Shown here one piece after another: positions 54,597 through 64,000 of a stretch of 64,000 nucleotides of DNA. Origin of the DNA: Notospermus geniculatus (Eukaryota > Nemertea > Pilidiophora > Heteronemertea > Lineidae). The notes beneath the pieces were generated by a model that was not told the origin of the DNA, made no database searches, and was given only the letters and a program-made list of their open reading frames with translations. The stretch spans positions 1-64,000 of the forward strand of contig NMRB01003081.1 of assembly GCA_002633025.1 (NCBI GenBank), in the 5' to 3' direction. How positions within the stretch are numbered: position 1 is the stretch's first letter; the number at the start of each line of letters is the position of its first letter. The translations under genes were made by a program, and so were the position numbers.

Positions 54597-56513
54597 TCAA
54601 ACATTCAAAATTCGGGTTTTCTGATTTTTCCAGATGTCCACTGCCTGCTCAAAGTCGAAATCGTTGAGTGGTGGACCTTCAATGCTGATGAAGAGGAGGT
54701 TGCGTAGTGTTTCCTCGCTCAGTCGATTTCGTAGGGGAGCTTTAATCCGCTTCAATGTGCTGAAGCCTCTCTCACAGTCTGCAAGAAATATGGATACGAA
54801 ATAATAAACTTATCATGTATCAATAATGTTATTGTCATGTATCATTGATTAAGAACTGGTTTTAAAAAAAAATTGCGCCTTACCAGCCGTTGATACTGGG
54901 AGCACCAACGCTACTGATGCCAACATCGACATTATTGGGTAGAGGTCCTTGGCCTCTGCAATCACCAGCATCATCTGAGTGTGGCTGAGACCACTATGCT
55001 GACTGATGAGATGCCTCAGTCCTGACCACTCCTCCATTGCATCATCTCGGTTCAACTCGTAATGCTTCACAAGCTCCTGAATAAAAAAATGGATGGAGGA
55101 TTTAGAATAGATCATTGTAGGCCAGTGTACCCTAGAGAATAGCTGCTTGTCAATTGATCCGTAATGCCATTATACCTCGACATTGTCCACATGGTCCTCA
55201 TCATCAATACCTGCCGCCACGACCGCTGGATTAAAAATCCCAAATGCTGACAGCACCTTGCCGTCTGGGAACCGTTCGTCCAAATTCGTGATGACGTTCG
55301 TGAGGAATGGCTGATAAAAATCTGAAATAGTATTTTACAATTACCATGCGTATCCACTACTGTAAAATTGACGTCACCGTCATACCATCAGATTAGTATC
55401 ATTTTTTCGTTCAGTAAGTTTACCTTTCTCTCAAAATCATCTGGATCAACAGCTATCTCTGTAATTCGCAGCCGTTCCCTTCTTGCCTCAGCGGTTTCAT
55501 CATCAGGTGGAATGGCATCCCGCCGGCGCACAACTTTGGCTGTCACTAATTCATCAATCCATTCCTCAAGGTTCCTCATGTTTGTTCCCTTTCTCTCCTT
55601 CAGTTCTTCGATCCTGCTCCTGGTGCTGGAGACATGTGCCTGGACAGTGGTCAAATCAATTTCGGTTCGCTGAAATTTAATACAATTCATTGTACTCCGT
55701 TTTAAAGGAATATTTTGTCCATTAAAATTTTATAAAATGGTCTGTAGCAGTTCTGCTCCTTGTTAAATACGGAATCTGGAAGGAAGTGAAGTTTCTCGAA
55801 TTCTACTTCTGGCATTCTCACATGATGCAGTACCAGCACATATCATCTGCTTGACACTTCTTGAGCTGACACAGGATTGAAAGTGCTATTAATATCCTGG
55901 TACTAGAAAAAAATGACACCAACACAGCTATGAATACAATACATACCTGGAAAGAATAGTGACGTTCACGACTATGGCTTGCAAGGAAATCCTTCAAGCG
56001 TTGGCTGCTATTGGGGAGCTTCTTTAGATCCTCGACTGACGTCAGAGACAAGTTCTCATCAATTATCTGGGCGCTACTTTCAAGGAAGTTGATGAGGTCT
56101 TCATCACTAACAGCACTTCTTTGTTGTCTTGATCTCACTGTCCTTGTATTTCAGTCTGCGGAAACGCCGCTCAATAACATTGGTCACAGGCTTGAGGGCT
56201 TCCTGTACGGCAACACCGAAACTGTTGTCCTCTGTAGCTGCTTTGCGAACAGCACCGATAGTTGATTTGGAGGCCATGGTCCTCTCAAACGCCGGATCAT
56301 CAATCTTCTCTCGAGTTAAGGCCACATTTTGCAGAGCAAGATTCAAGACCGACATAATTCCAATCGCAGCCTCACAGATGTATGCATTCACAAATGATAC
56401 AACAAAATCTTTATATGGAGTATATGCCTCCTTCACATTCTCCTTTACATTTGTTCGGGAGATTCGATCGATCAGGCACTTCACTTGTTCCCATTTCTTG
56501 GCTACTCTTGTCA
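54597..56513 (-). CDS. Multi-exon hAT-type (ZNF862-like) transposase-derived gene
   Basis: Exons read down the minus strand: 56513-55947, 55669-55424, 55321-55176, 55076-54884, 54778-54597, with acceptors such as TATTTCAG and TATTTCTTGCAG and donors GTATGT, GTAAAC, GTATAA and GTAAGG. The last two join at VLPVSTA-DCERGFSTLKRIK, the hAT C-terminal dimerisation motif, followed by LRNRLSEETLRNLLFIS and a TGA. Earlier exons hold EEWIDELVTAKVVRRRDAIP and a helical region, FVNAYICEAAIGIMSVLNLA. One frame break lies near 56110. hAT proteins of this class occur both as transposases and as host genes (ZNF862, ZBED). The DDE core was not fully identified. Coding exons look well preserved apart from that break. 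Confidence 0.6.
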
Positions 56514-56520
56514 CTATACA

Positions 56521-56953
56521 ATTGGTGAAAGAACATTTCCAAGAAGTTCATCATTAGATGAAACAATTCAAAAGTAACTGGAGACAAATGAAGAAATCTT
56601 GCTCGGCCACTGTCCTCATGGGCACGGATGCACTTTGCACCCGAGAATCTCTCACGGGTGAGCTGATCACCATCAATGTGTACACGAAGTTAATTCGGAT
56701 CTAACTCACAAACTGTGCTTATGTCCAAAACCAATTGCTCATATGATTCAAGAATGTCCACAACATCCTTGTATGATTGCTCATTTTTGAACAAGACGGG
56801 CAGTGGTATGACTGATGACTGCCTCAATGGTGTCTTGATCCAATCTTTGGATTGGCCTCTGTAGGCCCTGCATAATTCACATCGCCGCCAGCTCCAAGAG
56901 ATCCATGAATAACCATGAATAAGGCTGTCATTATCAAAGAAGACGCCAGTCAT
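56521..56953 (-). pseudogene. Fragment of a multicopy family with QLTRERFSGAK motif
   Basis: One minus-strand frame contains SSVIPLPVLFKNEQSYKDVV, DILESYEQLVLD, one TAA (within DPN-stop-LR), then DGDQLTRERFSGAKCIRAHE and HLSPVTFELFHLMMNFL. This PLPxLFKNEQSY...GGDQLTRERFSGAK...RFxHLxPVxxELFHxxMNFL layout is a very abundant uncharacterised family of marine invertebrates and fish, recalled not searched. The frame shifts at its end into the hAT-type exon that starts at 56513, so the two may be one disrupted composite gene. Confidence 0.55.
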
Positions 56954-57086
56954 TTTTTGTACAGCTTGGCGCCACAGAGTTTTGATGATCCTGCTTTATT
57001 GCATTGCCGGAAAATCGGCTCCAGCTGGTCCTGGAATCTGTGAGCCAGGTACCAGTTCTGACATCTGAAAAGAAAATGTTTCAGGG

Positions 57087-57663
57087 TTAATTGGTATTTG
57101 CTCTTGTTCTGGCCTTGTCTTCCCCGATTCCGGGGCCTATTTCGGCTGAACTTGAATTGATTCTTTTGACCTTGATGGTGGTGTTGGTTGTAAGGGCCTT
57201 TGCCCTTTCCTTGAAAAAAAGGGTTTGGTGCAGCTTTGCCAGTTTGGACACTTGTCGTGCTTCTATCATGGATTTATTTATGTCATCACCAATCAAGAAA
57301 CAAGTGACAGGCGTACTTTTTGGACAGAGCCTTTGATACTCATAGCTGAGTGCTGGCAGGCTTCAGCTGGAAACGCGTTTGCTGGGAAGTTTCATTTGAT
57401 GTGTGCCCCAGAAGAGCTACAGCATCCGCTCCCATTCGAACCAAGTCATAATTCTTTGTTCTCAAGACGCTCAGTTGGCTTTTTGTCTGTGGCTTTGAAT
57501 AACTTCTCAGTTCAGCAATCAGTTGAGAACCTTCACCATATGAAGGGCCACTTTCTCCAGATGACAGCTGCACAGTTACTGTTTCATCATCAACCCCTGC
57601 TAGAGTTTGAGTTGATGCCCTTGGTGCCATCTTGACCGGTGGCAATTGAAAATGTTGTTCCAA
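57087..57663 (-). CDS. Unrecognised frames upstream of the QLTRERFSGAK fragment
   Basis: Frame 57663-57340 (QLPPVKMAPRASTQTL, ELRSYSKPQTKSQLSVLRTK) and the overlapping 57296-57087 frame have protein-like composition. They could be a further N-terminal portion of the same disrupted gene. No motif recognised. Confidence 0.3.
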
Positions 57664-57692
57664 AAATTCCTGCAGTTTTGGCCTCCCTTTTT

Positions 57693-58390
57693 TAGCTCAC
57701 CGGGGTGAGCTATTACGATGGTGCAGCGTCTGTCGGCCGTCGTCGTTGGTCGTTAGCAGGGCACATCGTTTTGTATCCGCTGAAGCTATTGACCTGAAAC
57801 TTGGTACATATATCGGGTGTCCCAAAAAAAGTGAACCGCTTTTTGACAAGTATTTTCTCAGCAATAGATAAACCGAATTCATTGGAATTTTTCACAGAGT
57901 AACCTCAGGATATAATCAACAAGTCTGCAAAATATCTAAGAGATCAGTCACACATTGCGTGAGTATTGTCCAAATTCAAAACAGCATGTCAAAAATACCA
58001 GAGCTAATATCAGAGCTAATGCAATGTGACCTTCATCATGTTAACGCAGGTGTTGACATGCTGTTCTAAATTTGACAATACTCGCATAATTTGCGACCGA
58101 TCTCCTTGATACTTCGCAGACTTGGTGATGATACCCTAAGGTTACTCTGCGAAAAATTCCAATGAATTCGGTTCATCTGTCGCTGAGAAAATACTTGTCA
58201 AAAAAAGTGGTTCACTTTTTTTGTGACACCCGATATACCCCTAGGTCAGATGACCGATAACACCAAGTTTCGGTCCGATTCGATTCTTGGCTTGGCCACC
58301 AGGTGGCAGAAACTAAAAACACAAGAAGTGCAATAACTCCTGAACTAATGACAGGATCACCTCCAAATTTTTATCAGAGGTGTATGTTTT
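57693..58390 (+). repeat. AGCTCACC terminal-hairpin repeat, best copy, with nested MITE
   Basis: It starts TTTTTAGCTCACCGGGGTGAGCT, a near-perfect hairpin, then CGTCTGTCGGCCGTCGTCG, GTTAGCAGGGCACATCG and the shared body. The body is interrupted at 57811 by a palindromic MITE and resumes at 58236 with CCCTAGGTCAGATGACC, matching 12875 onward. On the reverse strand the hairpin is followed by CTAAAAA, reminiscent of a Helitron 3' end (hairpin then CTRR), though this is only a resemblance. Confidence 0.65.
57813..58233. mobile_element. 421-bp palindromic mariner-type MITE, TA target duplication
   Basis: TA flanks at 57811-57812 and 58234-58235. The ends read TCGGGTGTCCCAAAAAAAGT and, inverted, TCGGGTGTCACAAAAAAAGT. 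Arms of about 180 bp pair through GAATTCATTGGAATTTTTC and GACATGCTGTT words to a loop near 58000-58050. No coding sequence. Confidence 0.75.
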
Positions 58391-59511
58391 TCAAATACTA
58401 TGGCCCCATGGATGAATAGGATAACCCAGAAATTCATGTCTAGGGATATGAGTACATCATAAGAGAGAGTATAATGTGGCAGGGCCAATTTTATCAATTT
58501 CACCAAATGTGGGTTATCCCGTTCATGCATGGGGCCACAGAATTATAAACGTGTTGGAGTAATTACGCAACGTATGGTCAATGATAAAGTCAAGTGCTCA
58601 TTTTATGTAAAAAGTCATCAAGTTATTCTTGCTCGACTATTTCAACATCATAATCATCCTCTTCTGGATCATGCCTGCTTCTCTTCTTCGCTGGTGAAGC
58701 ATGACCCCTGATATGACGGTACCCATGCAGTCCCAGGTGTTTCAAGGATGTACGCATCGATGGCTGCATCAGGATCGAAGTTCAAATCGTCAGGACCATC
58801 AGAGTGGATTCGTAGCAACATGTTCAGTGTATCTTCGTTCATTCCCGCATTTTTTTATTTTTGATGTCACAGCAAGTTATTGAAAGAATTTGCACAAATC
58901 GTGCAAGTTTTCTTTGAAATTTTTGACCAGTGTTTCCTGTAAGCTGAAGCACATGAGCTCCTCAAAATGCTGCATCATACAGTCATACTGAAATAGGAAT
59001 GGCTATTCCTTCTTTATTTCACCACTTGTTGGAGGATGTTTCCCTCCATTGAGGAACAATCGTTGCCAAGGATATGTTTTTCTCATGTTCTCCTTGACCA
59101 GTTCCTGTTGACCTCTTTCGGTGGCTTTTCGTTCTCATCCTTCAACCACCCTTTCTTCTGTTGTTGTGTTTCATCTATCTCCCCAGGAGCAAATGATCCT
59201 GGCTGCCAGTTTACACACCATAGCTGTCACGTAATGAATTGTCTTTAGCTTTTTTTGAATGAGTCTCACTTTTGATTGAGTTTCTAGTTTTTTATGCCAA
59301 TCTACATATATTATATTAGTCTAAGGTGATTTCTGTGATTTACACAAACTCGTCCGAAACCGCTCAACGACTTTCTTTCATTTTTCACAGTAGGCATGTG
59401 TTCACCTTGAAGTTGTGTTTGGCAGCATTGAAATTGCGTGAGGAGCGATAACATCCGCATAAATCACACTTCTGTTTGCCTTTTTCCACCCAAAACAAGA
59501 TGCCCGAGTCT
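58391..59511. other. Non-coding; nothing recognised
   Basis: GGCCCCATGGATGAATAGGATAACCC (58402) and GGGTTATCCCGTTCATGCATGGGGCC (58511) are inverse to each other, with 57 to 85 bp between. This suggests a small MITE at about 58402-58536. No gene supported in the remainder. Confidence 0.45.
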
Positions 59512-60135
59512 GACGTCACAGTCAAAACACGTCACCGCCGCTGCCTTGGAGCGTCATGGTAATGCAACGGTCCATGCATGACGAATACGCTGACGTCAAC
59601 AATGAATTTGGCCACCCGACTTTGCGTCATCTTGGTCATGATCGCGACGTCACACGCAATGGCCCGTTGCGTCGTCGATGGAAACGATCACCGAATACTT
59701 CCACCGGATTATTGACATGCCGATATGCATTCCACTCATGCATGTCATGTCACAACCGTTGCACAAAGTAGGCCTATATCAAGTTAAACCACAAACCCCA
59801 AGAAAACGTGGAATTATGAATAGGCCTACAAGGAGGTAAGCACGCGTGTCCCTGGCACATGGGGCTCAGTGAAAAACGTTACAACGGTTATGCCGGTAAC
59901 TAGGCCTACTGGACAACTCGAAGGGAGGATAGCGGACCACTGTTAAAGTGGTCCTAAACCGCCAAGCAAAAGTTGGCACCCGATCATTTTCACCGCCCAC
60001 GAAAATGGAACTTCCGATTTCCGCTCCTGGCTTAGTTGTTTCAGCGATCATGACGTCGTGACACAATCTGATTTTTTTTCGTCTCGCCTCAAAACATCAT
60101 GAATGACGTGCGGGACGTCATGACGCCGACCCCCG
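59512..60135. promoter_or_regulatory. Cluster of CRE-like TGACGTCA motifs
   Basis: Perfect TGACGTCA at 59512-59519 and 59591-59598, CGACGTCA at 59645-59652, TGACGTCG at 60051-60058 and GGACGTCATGACG at 60113-60125. TGACGTCA is the binding site of CREB/ATF bZIP factors. The cluster precedes the open frame at 60140, but a promoter role is inference. Chance or repeat origin is possible. Confidence 0.35.
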
Positions 60136-60139
60136 TAAG

Positions 60140-60868
60140 GTGCTGCGCTCTTTTGGAGGAATATCGTCTATTAAACGACTCCTTGAGCAGTGGAATGGAT
60201 TGAAGAAGTACTTCCTTGAAGTCATACCAAAAGAAGACAAGAACTGTGGTAAAAAAGACAGATACTGCAGAATCCAGAAAGCCTTGCCATCAACAGAAAC
60301 CCTTGCCTCCCTGATGTTCATAGACAATGTGGCCCCAGTGTTCAACAGGTTCCTGAAGTTGTTTCAAAGAGAAGAACCTCTGGTCCATATTCTCCACGAT
60401 GAATTCTGCACTATACTGAAAACACTGATGAGGCGATATGTTAAACCAGAAATTTTGGGGGGAAAAGATGGGCAAGACCTGCTGTTAGTACCTCATGAGG
60501 ATGCCAAGTCACACTTGCCTGAAAAGAGCATTGTTGTTGGTGAACCAACTAGAGATGTACTCAGGAAACTGACGACTGAGCATCAGAAGAGGATGGTTTT
60601 GGGAATGAAAAAATTCTACTCTGTTGTAGTGCAGTATCTTCTTACCCATTTTCCATTGAAGAATCAACTCTTGAGGATGCTACCATGCCTACACCCAATA
60701 GCAAGGAAGACACCCACAGCTTGTAATGCAATCAAATATCTTGCTTCCAAGATGGAGGGTGTTATTTCTAAGGAGGAGATAAGCACTCTGATTGACGAAT
60801 GGAAAGATTATGGGATGGCAGCAGAAATTGAAGACAGTTGGTTTGAAAACGCTGATCAACATAAGTGA
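60140..60868 (+). CDS. hAT-like transposase internal segment (candidate)
   Basis: An uninterrupted 242-codon frame, starting from an in-frame TTG/CTG context without a convincing ATG and therefore probably an exon or fragment. It contains SSIKRLLEQWNGLKKYFLEV, LMFIDNVAPVFNRFLKLFQR, EEPLVHILHDEF and LMRRYVKPEIL. The pattern RxLxQWxxLkxyF...FLxxxxPxFxxFxxlFQxexPxIHxLxxe...FxkPexl is that of the middle region of hAT-like uncharacterised proteins, recalled not searched. The frame ends in a 54-bp repeat (60857-60910). The dimerisation motif is absent. Confidence 0.5.
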   Translation: MLRSFGGISSIKRLLEQWNGLKKYFLEVIPKEDKNCGKKDRYCRIQKALPSTETLASLMFIDNVAPVFNRFLKLFQREEPLVHILHDEFCTILKTLMRRYVKPEILGGKDGQDLLLVPHEDAKSHLPEKSIVVGEPTRDVLRKLTTEHQKRMVLGMKKFYSVVVQYLLTHFPLKNQLLRMLPCLHPIARKTPTACNAIKYLASKMEGVISKEEISTLIDEWKDYGMAAEIEDSWFENADQHK

Positions 60869-60910
60869 CGCGTGATCGACCATGATGTAATCGTCCCTTT
60901 CGATTGTTGG
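60857..60910. repeat. 54-bp repeat, identical copy at 62671-62724
   Basis: From CAACATAAGTGACGCGTGAT to TTTCGATTGTTGG both copies are identical by eye and in the same orientation, 1.8 kb apart. The first copy supplies the last codons and stop of the 60140-60868 frame. Confidence 0.85.
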
Positions 60911-61098
60911 CTGCCCTGCCGGTCGGACGTGTTTCTTGCTCGCTCCGTGGTTTTGTAAGTATAGGCAATGTAGGCATGGTAGGTATGGTATTTGGTGGAA
61001 ATGTTGGGTGGAACATTTCGGAGTCTAAATGTGGCTAGCTGTGGGCTAGATAAATTATGGAGTCCTCAACGAGCAAGGTTGTTGGACTGTGTTTATTA

Positions 61099-61207
61099 TA
61101 GCGGCGTGGTGGGACCGCTAGATTATAGCGGCGTGGTGGACCGCTAGATGAGTTTAGCGGCGGGGTGGACCGCTAGATGAGCTTAGCGGCGTGGTGGACT
61201 GCTAGAT
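61099..61207. repeat. Four-unit ~29-bp minisatellite of hairpin units
   Basis: Units TAGCGGCGTGGTGG(G)ACCGCTAGAT, with variants, each containing TAGCGG and CCGCTA arms that can pair. Spacers are ATGAGTT or ATGAGCT. Confidence 0.8.
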
Positions 61208-61686
61208 TTATTGAGGTCAGTGGCAGGTGTGCATGGTGGATGCATAGCCTAGGCCTAGGCATTATGGCGTGTGCGCTGTGCAGGTTAAGTGTGTCTGGCG
61301 TGTGTTTGTGTCGATGTGAAGATATAGCCAACATACACTGATACAGGGTCGTGTGCCGTTGGGGTACGCATTGAGGGATCGTATGTTGTCATGTGAGGCC
61401 TTCAGCTTGGGTGAGATCAACGAATGAATTGGCCTGGGACGGGAATAAGTAGGCCTAGATGTCGTGTAGGTTGTTATCGGTTCATATTTTCGGGTAAGGC
61501 CTCAGTCACTGAGTCAGTTGTAGCTTAGTGGAGGAATTTAGTTCCTGAAAGGTGGTAGCTACATGTATGTACATAGTAGCTGTCGGGGCCCATGGCATGG
61601 TCAGGGAGGCATGGGGCCTCTATCTGTGGGGAATATTGTCACTATGTTCATACCTGTGAGAAGATGAAGGCCATATACCGGTAGAA

Positions 61687-61922
61687 GAAGTGAATGATGC
61701 GTATGCGTTATGATTATCTAGATGTAGGTAGTGTTCCAACCATTTCCTCGGCTCGGGGACAACTAGAGCCTCAGTGGGAATCTTTCCCACGTGAGCTGGG
61801 GAAGTGAATGATGCGTATGCGTTATAGCCCATAGTGATTATCTAGATGTAGATAGTGTTCCAACCATTTCCTCGGCTCGGGGACAACTAGAGTCAGTGGG
61901 AATCTTTCCCACGTGAGCTGGG
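61687..61922. repeat. Tandem duplication, ~114/122-bp units
   Basis: 61687-61800 and 61801-61922 both run from GAAGTGAATGATGCGTATGC to TTTCCCACGTGAGCTGGG. The second has an extra AGCCCATAGT and lacks three bases near ACTAGAG. Confidence 0.85.
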
Positions 61923-62599
61923 GAATGGGGGGTCACTTTCGTCCTTTATTGGCTATGGAGATATCAATCCATATTTCAGAGAGAGACGACATGCAAATCG
62001 AGAGTTGCGTGTTGGAGAAAAGTTGGGAACATGCACATCGAGAGTTACGCGTTGAGGAATAAGTGGGAATACGTTCCTTTTCATCCGGAGGAAGCGGCTG
62101 ATGCTTTTCTGATGGTTTATGTTAGTTAGGTGGAATTTCCTCATATACGGCCCGTAGAGGACGAGGGTGCCTTCCCATCCCGAGTTAAATTTGATGAAGT
62201 CCTGAAAGAAGGCTTTTCAGACGATCTTGGCGGTCTCTACCTCAGTGATGCTGAGTTTTGTATTGCCGGAGAGCTTAATTTCATTTTAGTCAGGGAACGT
62301 GTAATGAATGCGATGTAGGAATCTGATTTACCATCCAGAGATTTTGAAGAAGGGTTGAGTGCAGACGTTTCTCTCCTGTTATAAATTATTGGTTACGATT
62401 AGTTTTGAACCGTATAGTTCATCTACACTGCAGAGGTTTTCTTGTGATTTATAGTCAGAGGTGAAGTTTTGCAATAAAGTTGTAGCATGGTATTGTTTTT
62501 GGCAGGTTTTTGTTGTTTTCAAGTGTTGGGAGTATTGGGAGTATTGGGGATATGAGGTGGGCGGTTGGTGTGTTGGCATTGTTGATAAGGGAACAGGCA

Positions 62600-62944
62600 T
62601 ATGCATGATTCTCCCCAATACTCCATGCCGAGGATGAATGGGAGATGACGCGCCACTGAGGGTGTGGTAACAACATAAGTGACGCGTGATCGACCATGAT
62701 GTAATCGTCCCTTTCGATTGTTGGTGCCCGAGGTGGTGGCGTGGGTGTTGCTAGGGCCAGTGAGGGAGGATGCCGGGTTGGTGATTGATCAAAGGATGTC
62801 GCGGATGGTTCCCCCCCCCCTCCCACCCCATCAAAAGTGTACAGGAGTATTGTTTCCCATGATTCCTACGGCGTATGCATGATTCTCCCCAATACTCCAT
62901 GCCGAGGATGAATGGGAGATGACGCGCCACTGAGGGTGTGGTAA
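62600..62944. repeat. 71-bp direct repeat flanking the second 54-bp repeat
   Basis: 62600-62670 and 62874-62944 are the same 71 bp (TATGCATGATTCTCCCCAAT ... GAGGGTGTGGTAA). The 54-bp repeat copy follows the first directly. Between lies a C-rich run (62810-62822). Confidence 0.8.
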
Positions 62945-64000
62945 GGAGTTGAACCTCATTACTACATACTTCCACGGACCTTGAAAAGAATATCACCGAA
63001 GATGCCTATGCATCACTTAATTCAAAATCCAGTGGATGTTGTAACGAGGTTTAAACAGTAATTGTTTTAAGTCGGGTTTTAGAAAAGAAACTCTAATAAA
63101 GTTTTTGTTTTGTTTTTAAGGTACATCCAAGATTGTTTGACGCCATTTCCAGACTCCACAGCAGTCAAGTTAATGTGATGATCAAGTCAAGAGCGGTAAA
63201 ACGATGTCAGATAGTGCCTTTTTTTCCATTAAATTCCTATAATTTTCCTATATTATCTATATAAAATTCCTATATTATTCCTATATATTTGCTCTGAAGC
63301 TCCTATAATTCCTATATTATTTTGATCAAAGGTTGTTGGGTGGCCTGTATGACGTCATCGCTGATGGTCTCATCGGATTGGCCATACCCCAAAACCTAAG
63401 GAAAGCCGTTGGATTCGATCCCATATCAGCATTAGAACTNGTTCAACATGTTGAACTTTCGGTCGCTTGGCCCAGTCCACTGCTACTGCGACCGTCTCCA
63501 GCAAAATAGTCGCCCCTTTGCGGATCGTCCTATTAGGAAATTGTCGCGTGCGACATAGCTCAGCGACTTCACAGGCGATTATCGCCTGCGACGTCGTAGT
63601 CGACAGTCGCCTCGCTGGTCGCCTCAATTTAGTCGCTAGTGTGCGGAGCCCTTTAGGAAAACACTACATGCTTTATAGTAACAGTTAATTAGATTTCAGT
63701 GGCTAATTTCTGAAAAATCCTCTGGCAGCAAAATGCCGAAATAGGCATTTTTTGATATTACAAACAGAAATGTTGCAGGTGTTGGTCAGTCAGGCAAGTG
63801 ATTGAAGAAAGAAAATTTGAAATAGGAAGATTTTTTCAAAAACTGTGAAAAAAGTAATTTTATAAAATGTCATTTTCTGTTATCTTAACTCGTTAAACTT
63901 GCTTTTGGCAATACGCTAACATGTTGCTACAGATGCGCGATGCCGCGACCATTGTTTGTTTCCGCGGCATTATTATTGGTCATGGACAAAGGATGCAGGA
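62945..64000. repeat. Non-coding; includes a GTCGC-rich MITE-like stretch (63457-63660)
   Basis: Between 63457 and 63660 the words GTCGC/GCGAC recur about every 10 bp, including the palindrome AGGCGATTATCGCCT (63572-63586). The right end reads CTAGTGTGCGGAGCCCTTTA, a terminus type seen in MITEs. A CCTATATTATT-type tract lies at 63236-63322. No gene supported to the window end. Confidence 0.45.

Noticed and set aside
61687-61925. LTR pair
   Set aside because: Directly adjacent units of about 115 bp with no internal coding region; simple tandem duplication.
62130-62318. 62-aa plus-strand frame starting at 62130
   Set aside because: Composition is protein-like, but no splice sites, homologous copy or motif supports it, and it sits between short repeats.
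1-64000. CRISPR arrays, operons or bacterial defence genes
   Set aside because: No regularly spaced direct repeats with unique spacers, no ribosome-binding-site/operon structure; splice sites and transposons show a eukaryotic genome.

Overview
This is eukaryotic genomic DNA, almost certainly from a marine invertebrate. Genes have introns with GT..AG borders, coding density is low, most open frames lack any coding signature, and the sequence is packed with inverted repeats, MITEs and decayed transposase genes from many superfamilies. The short word AGGCCTA/TAGGCCTA is very frequent, and the transposon families (Penelope-like, tyrosine-recombinase, MULE, hAT, THAP/Kolobok-like, Tc1/mariner DD41D) fit a deuterostome such as an echinoderm or hemichordate. 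The species is inference, not proof. Two assembly gaps (27957-28539 and 51357-51871) break the window.

Layout. 0-6.3 kb: one apparently intact plus-strand gene. A 12-codon first exon (526-562) is followed by three tandemly duplicated, frame-neutral cassette exons (1218-1913) and a 3.6-kb terminal exon with coiled coils, a basic region and a C-terminal Tudor-like module, about 1302 aa in all. A head-to-head pair of tRNA-like SINE arms with a 17-bp target-site duplication lies in its 3' region. 6.3-11.6 kb: non-coding DNA with a MITE, copies of a terminal-hairpin repeat family and an integrase remnant. 11.6-16.6 kb and 28.5-30.5 kb: two copies of a tyrosine-recombinase element that share the same disabling mutations. 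17.8-18.9 kb: a palindromic Tc1/mariner remnant. 19.9-21.7 kb: degenerate GGTAAT/GGCGAT repeats that abut a truncated Kolobok-like transposase. 22.4-23.4 kb: two possible host exons. 24.5-26.3 kb: a repeat copy immediately followed by a well-preserved exon of a Spalt-like (SALL) transcription factor.

32-34.6 kb: a decayed MULE transposase. 35.7-42 kb: scattered minus-strand exons, mostly members of uncharacterised multicopy families, including a CIDE-N-like stretch. 42.6-43.1 kb: an inverted pair of hairpins with a compensatory base-pair change. 46-49.7 kb: THAP and hAT-like transposase remnants interrupted by three MITEs with clear 8-9 bp target duplications. 51.9-53.3 kb: a Penelope-like retroelement (reverse transcriptase plus GIY-YIG endonuclease). 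54.6-57 kb: a multi-exon hAT-type gene preceded by a fragment with a QLTRERFSGAK motif. 57.7-58.4 kb: a hairpin-family repeat with a palindromic MITE nested inside. 60.1-60.9 kb: an open frame resembling part of a hAT-like transposase. 61-64 kb: minisatellites and dispersed short repeats.

The genes do not form a pathway. The picture is a transposon graveyard around one intact lineage-specific gene and one isolated developmental-regulator exon. Exon borders, protein families and repeat boundaries were read by eye. Family names rest on remembered motifs and were not searched.
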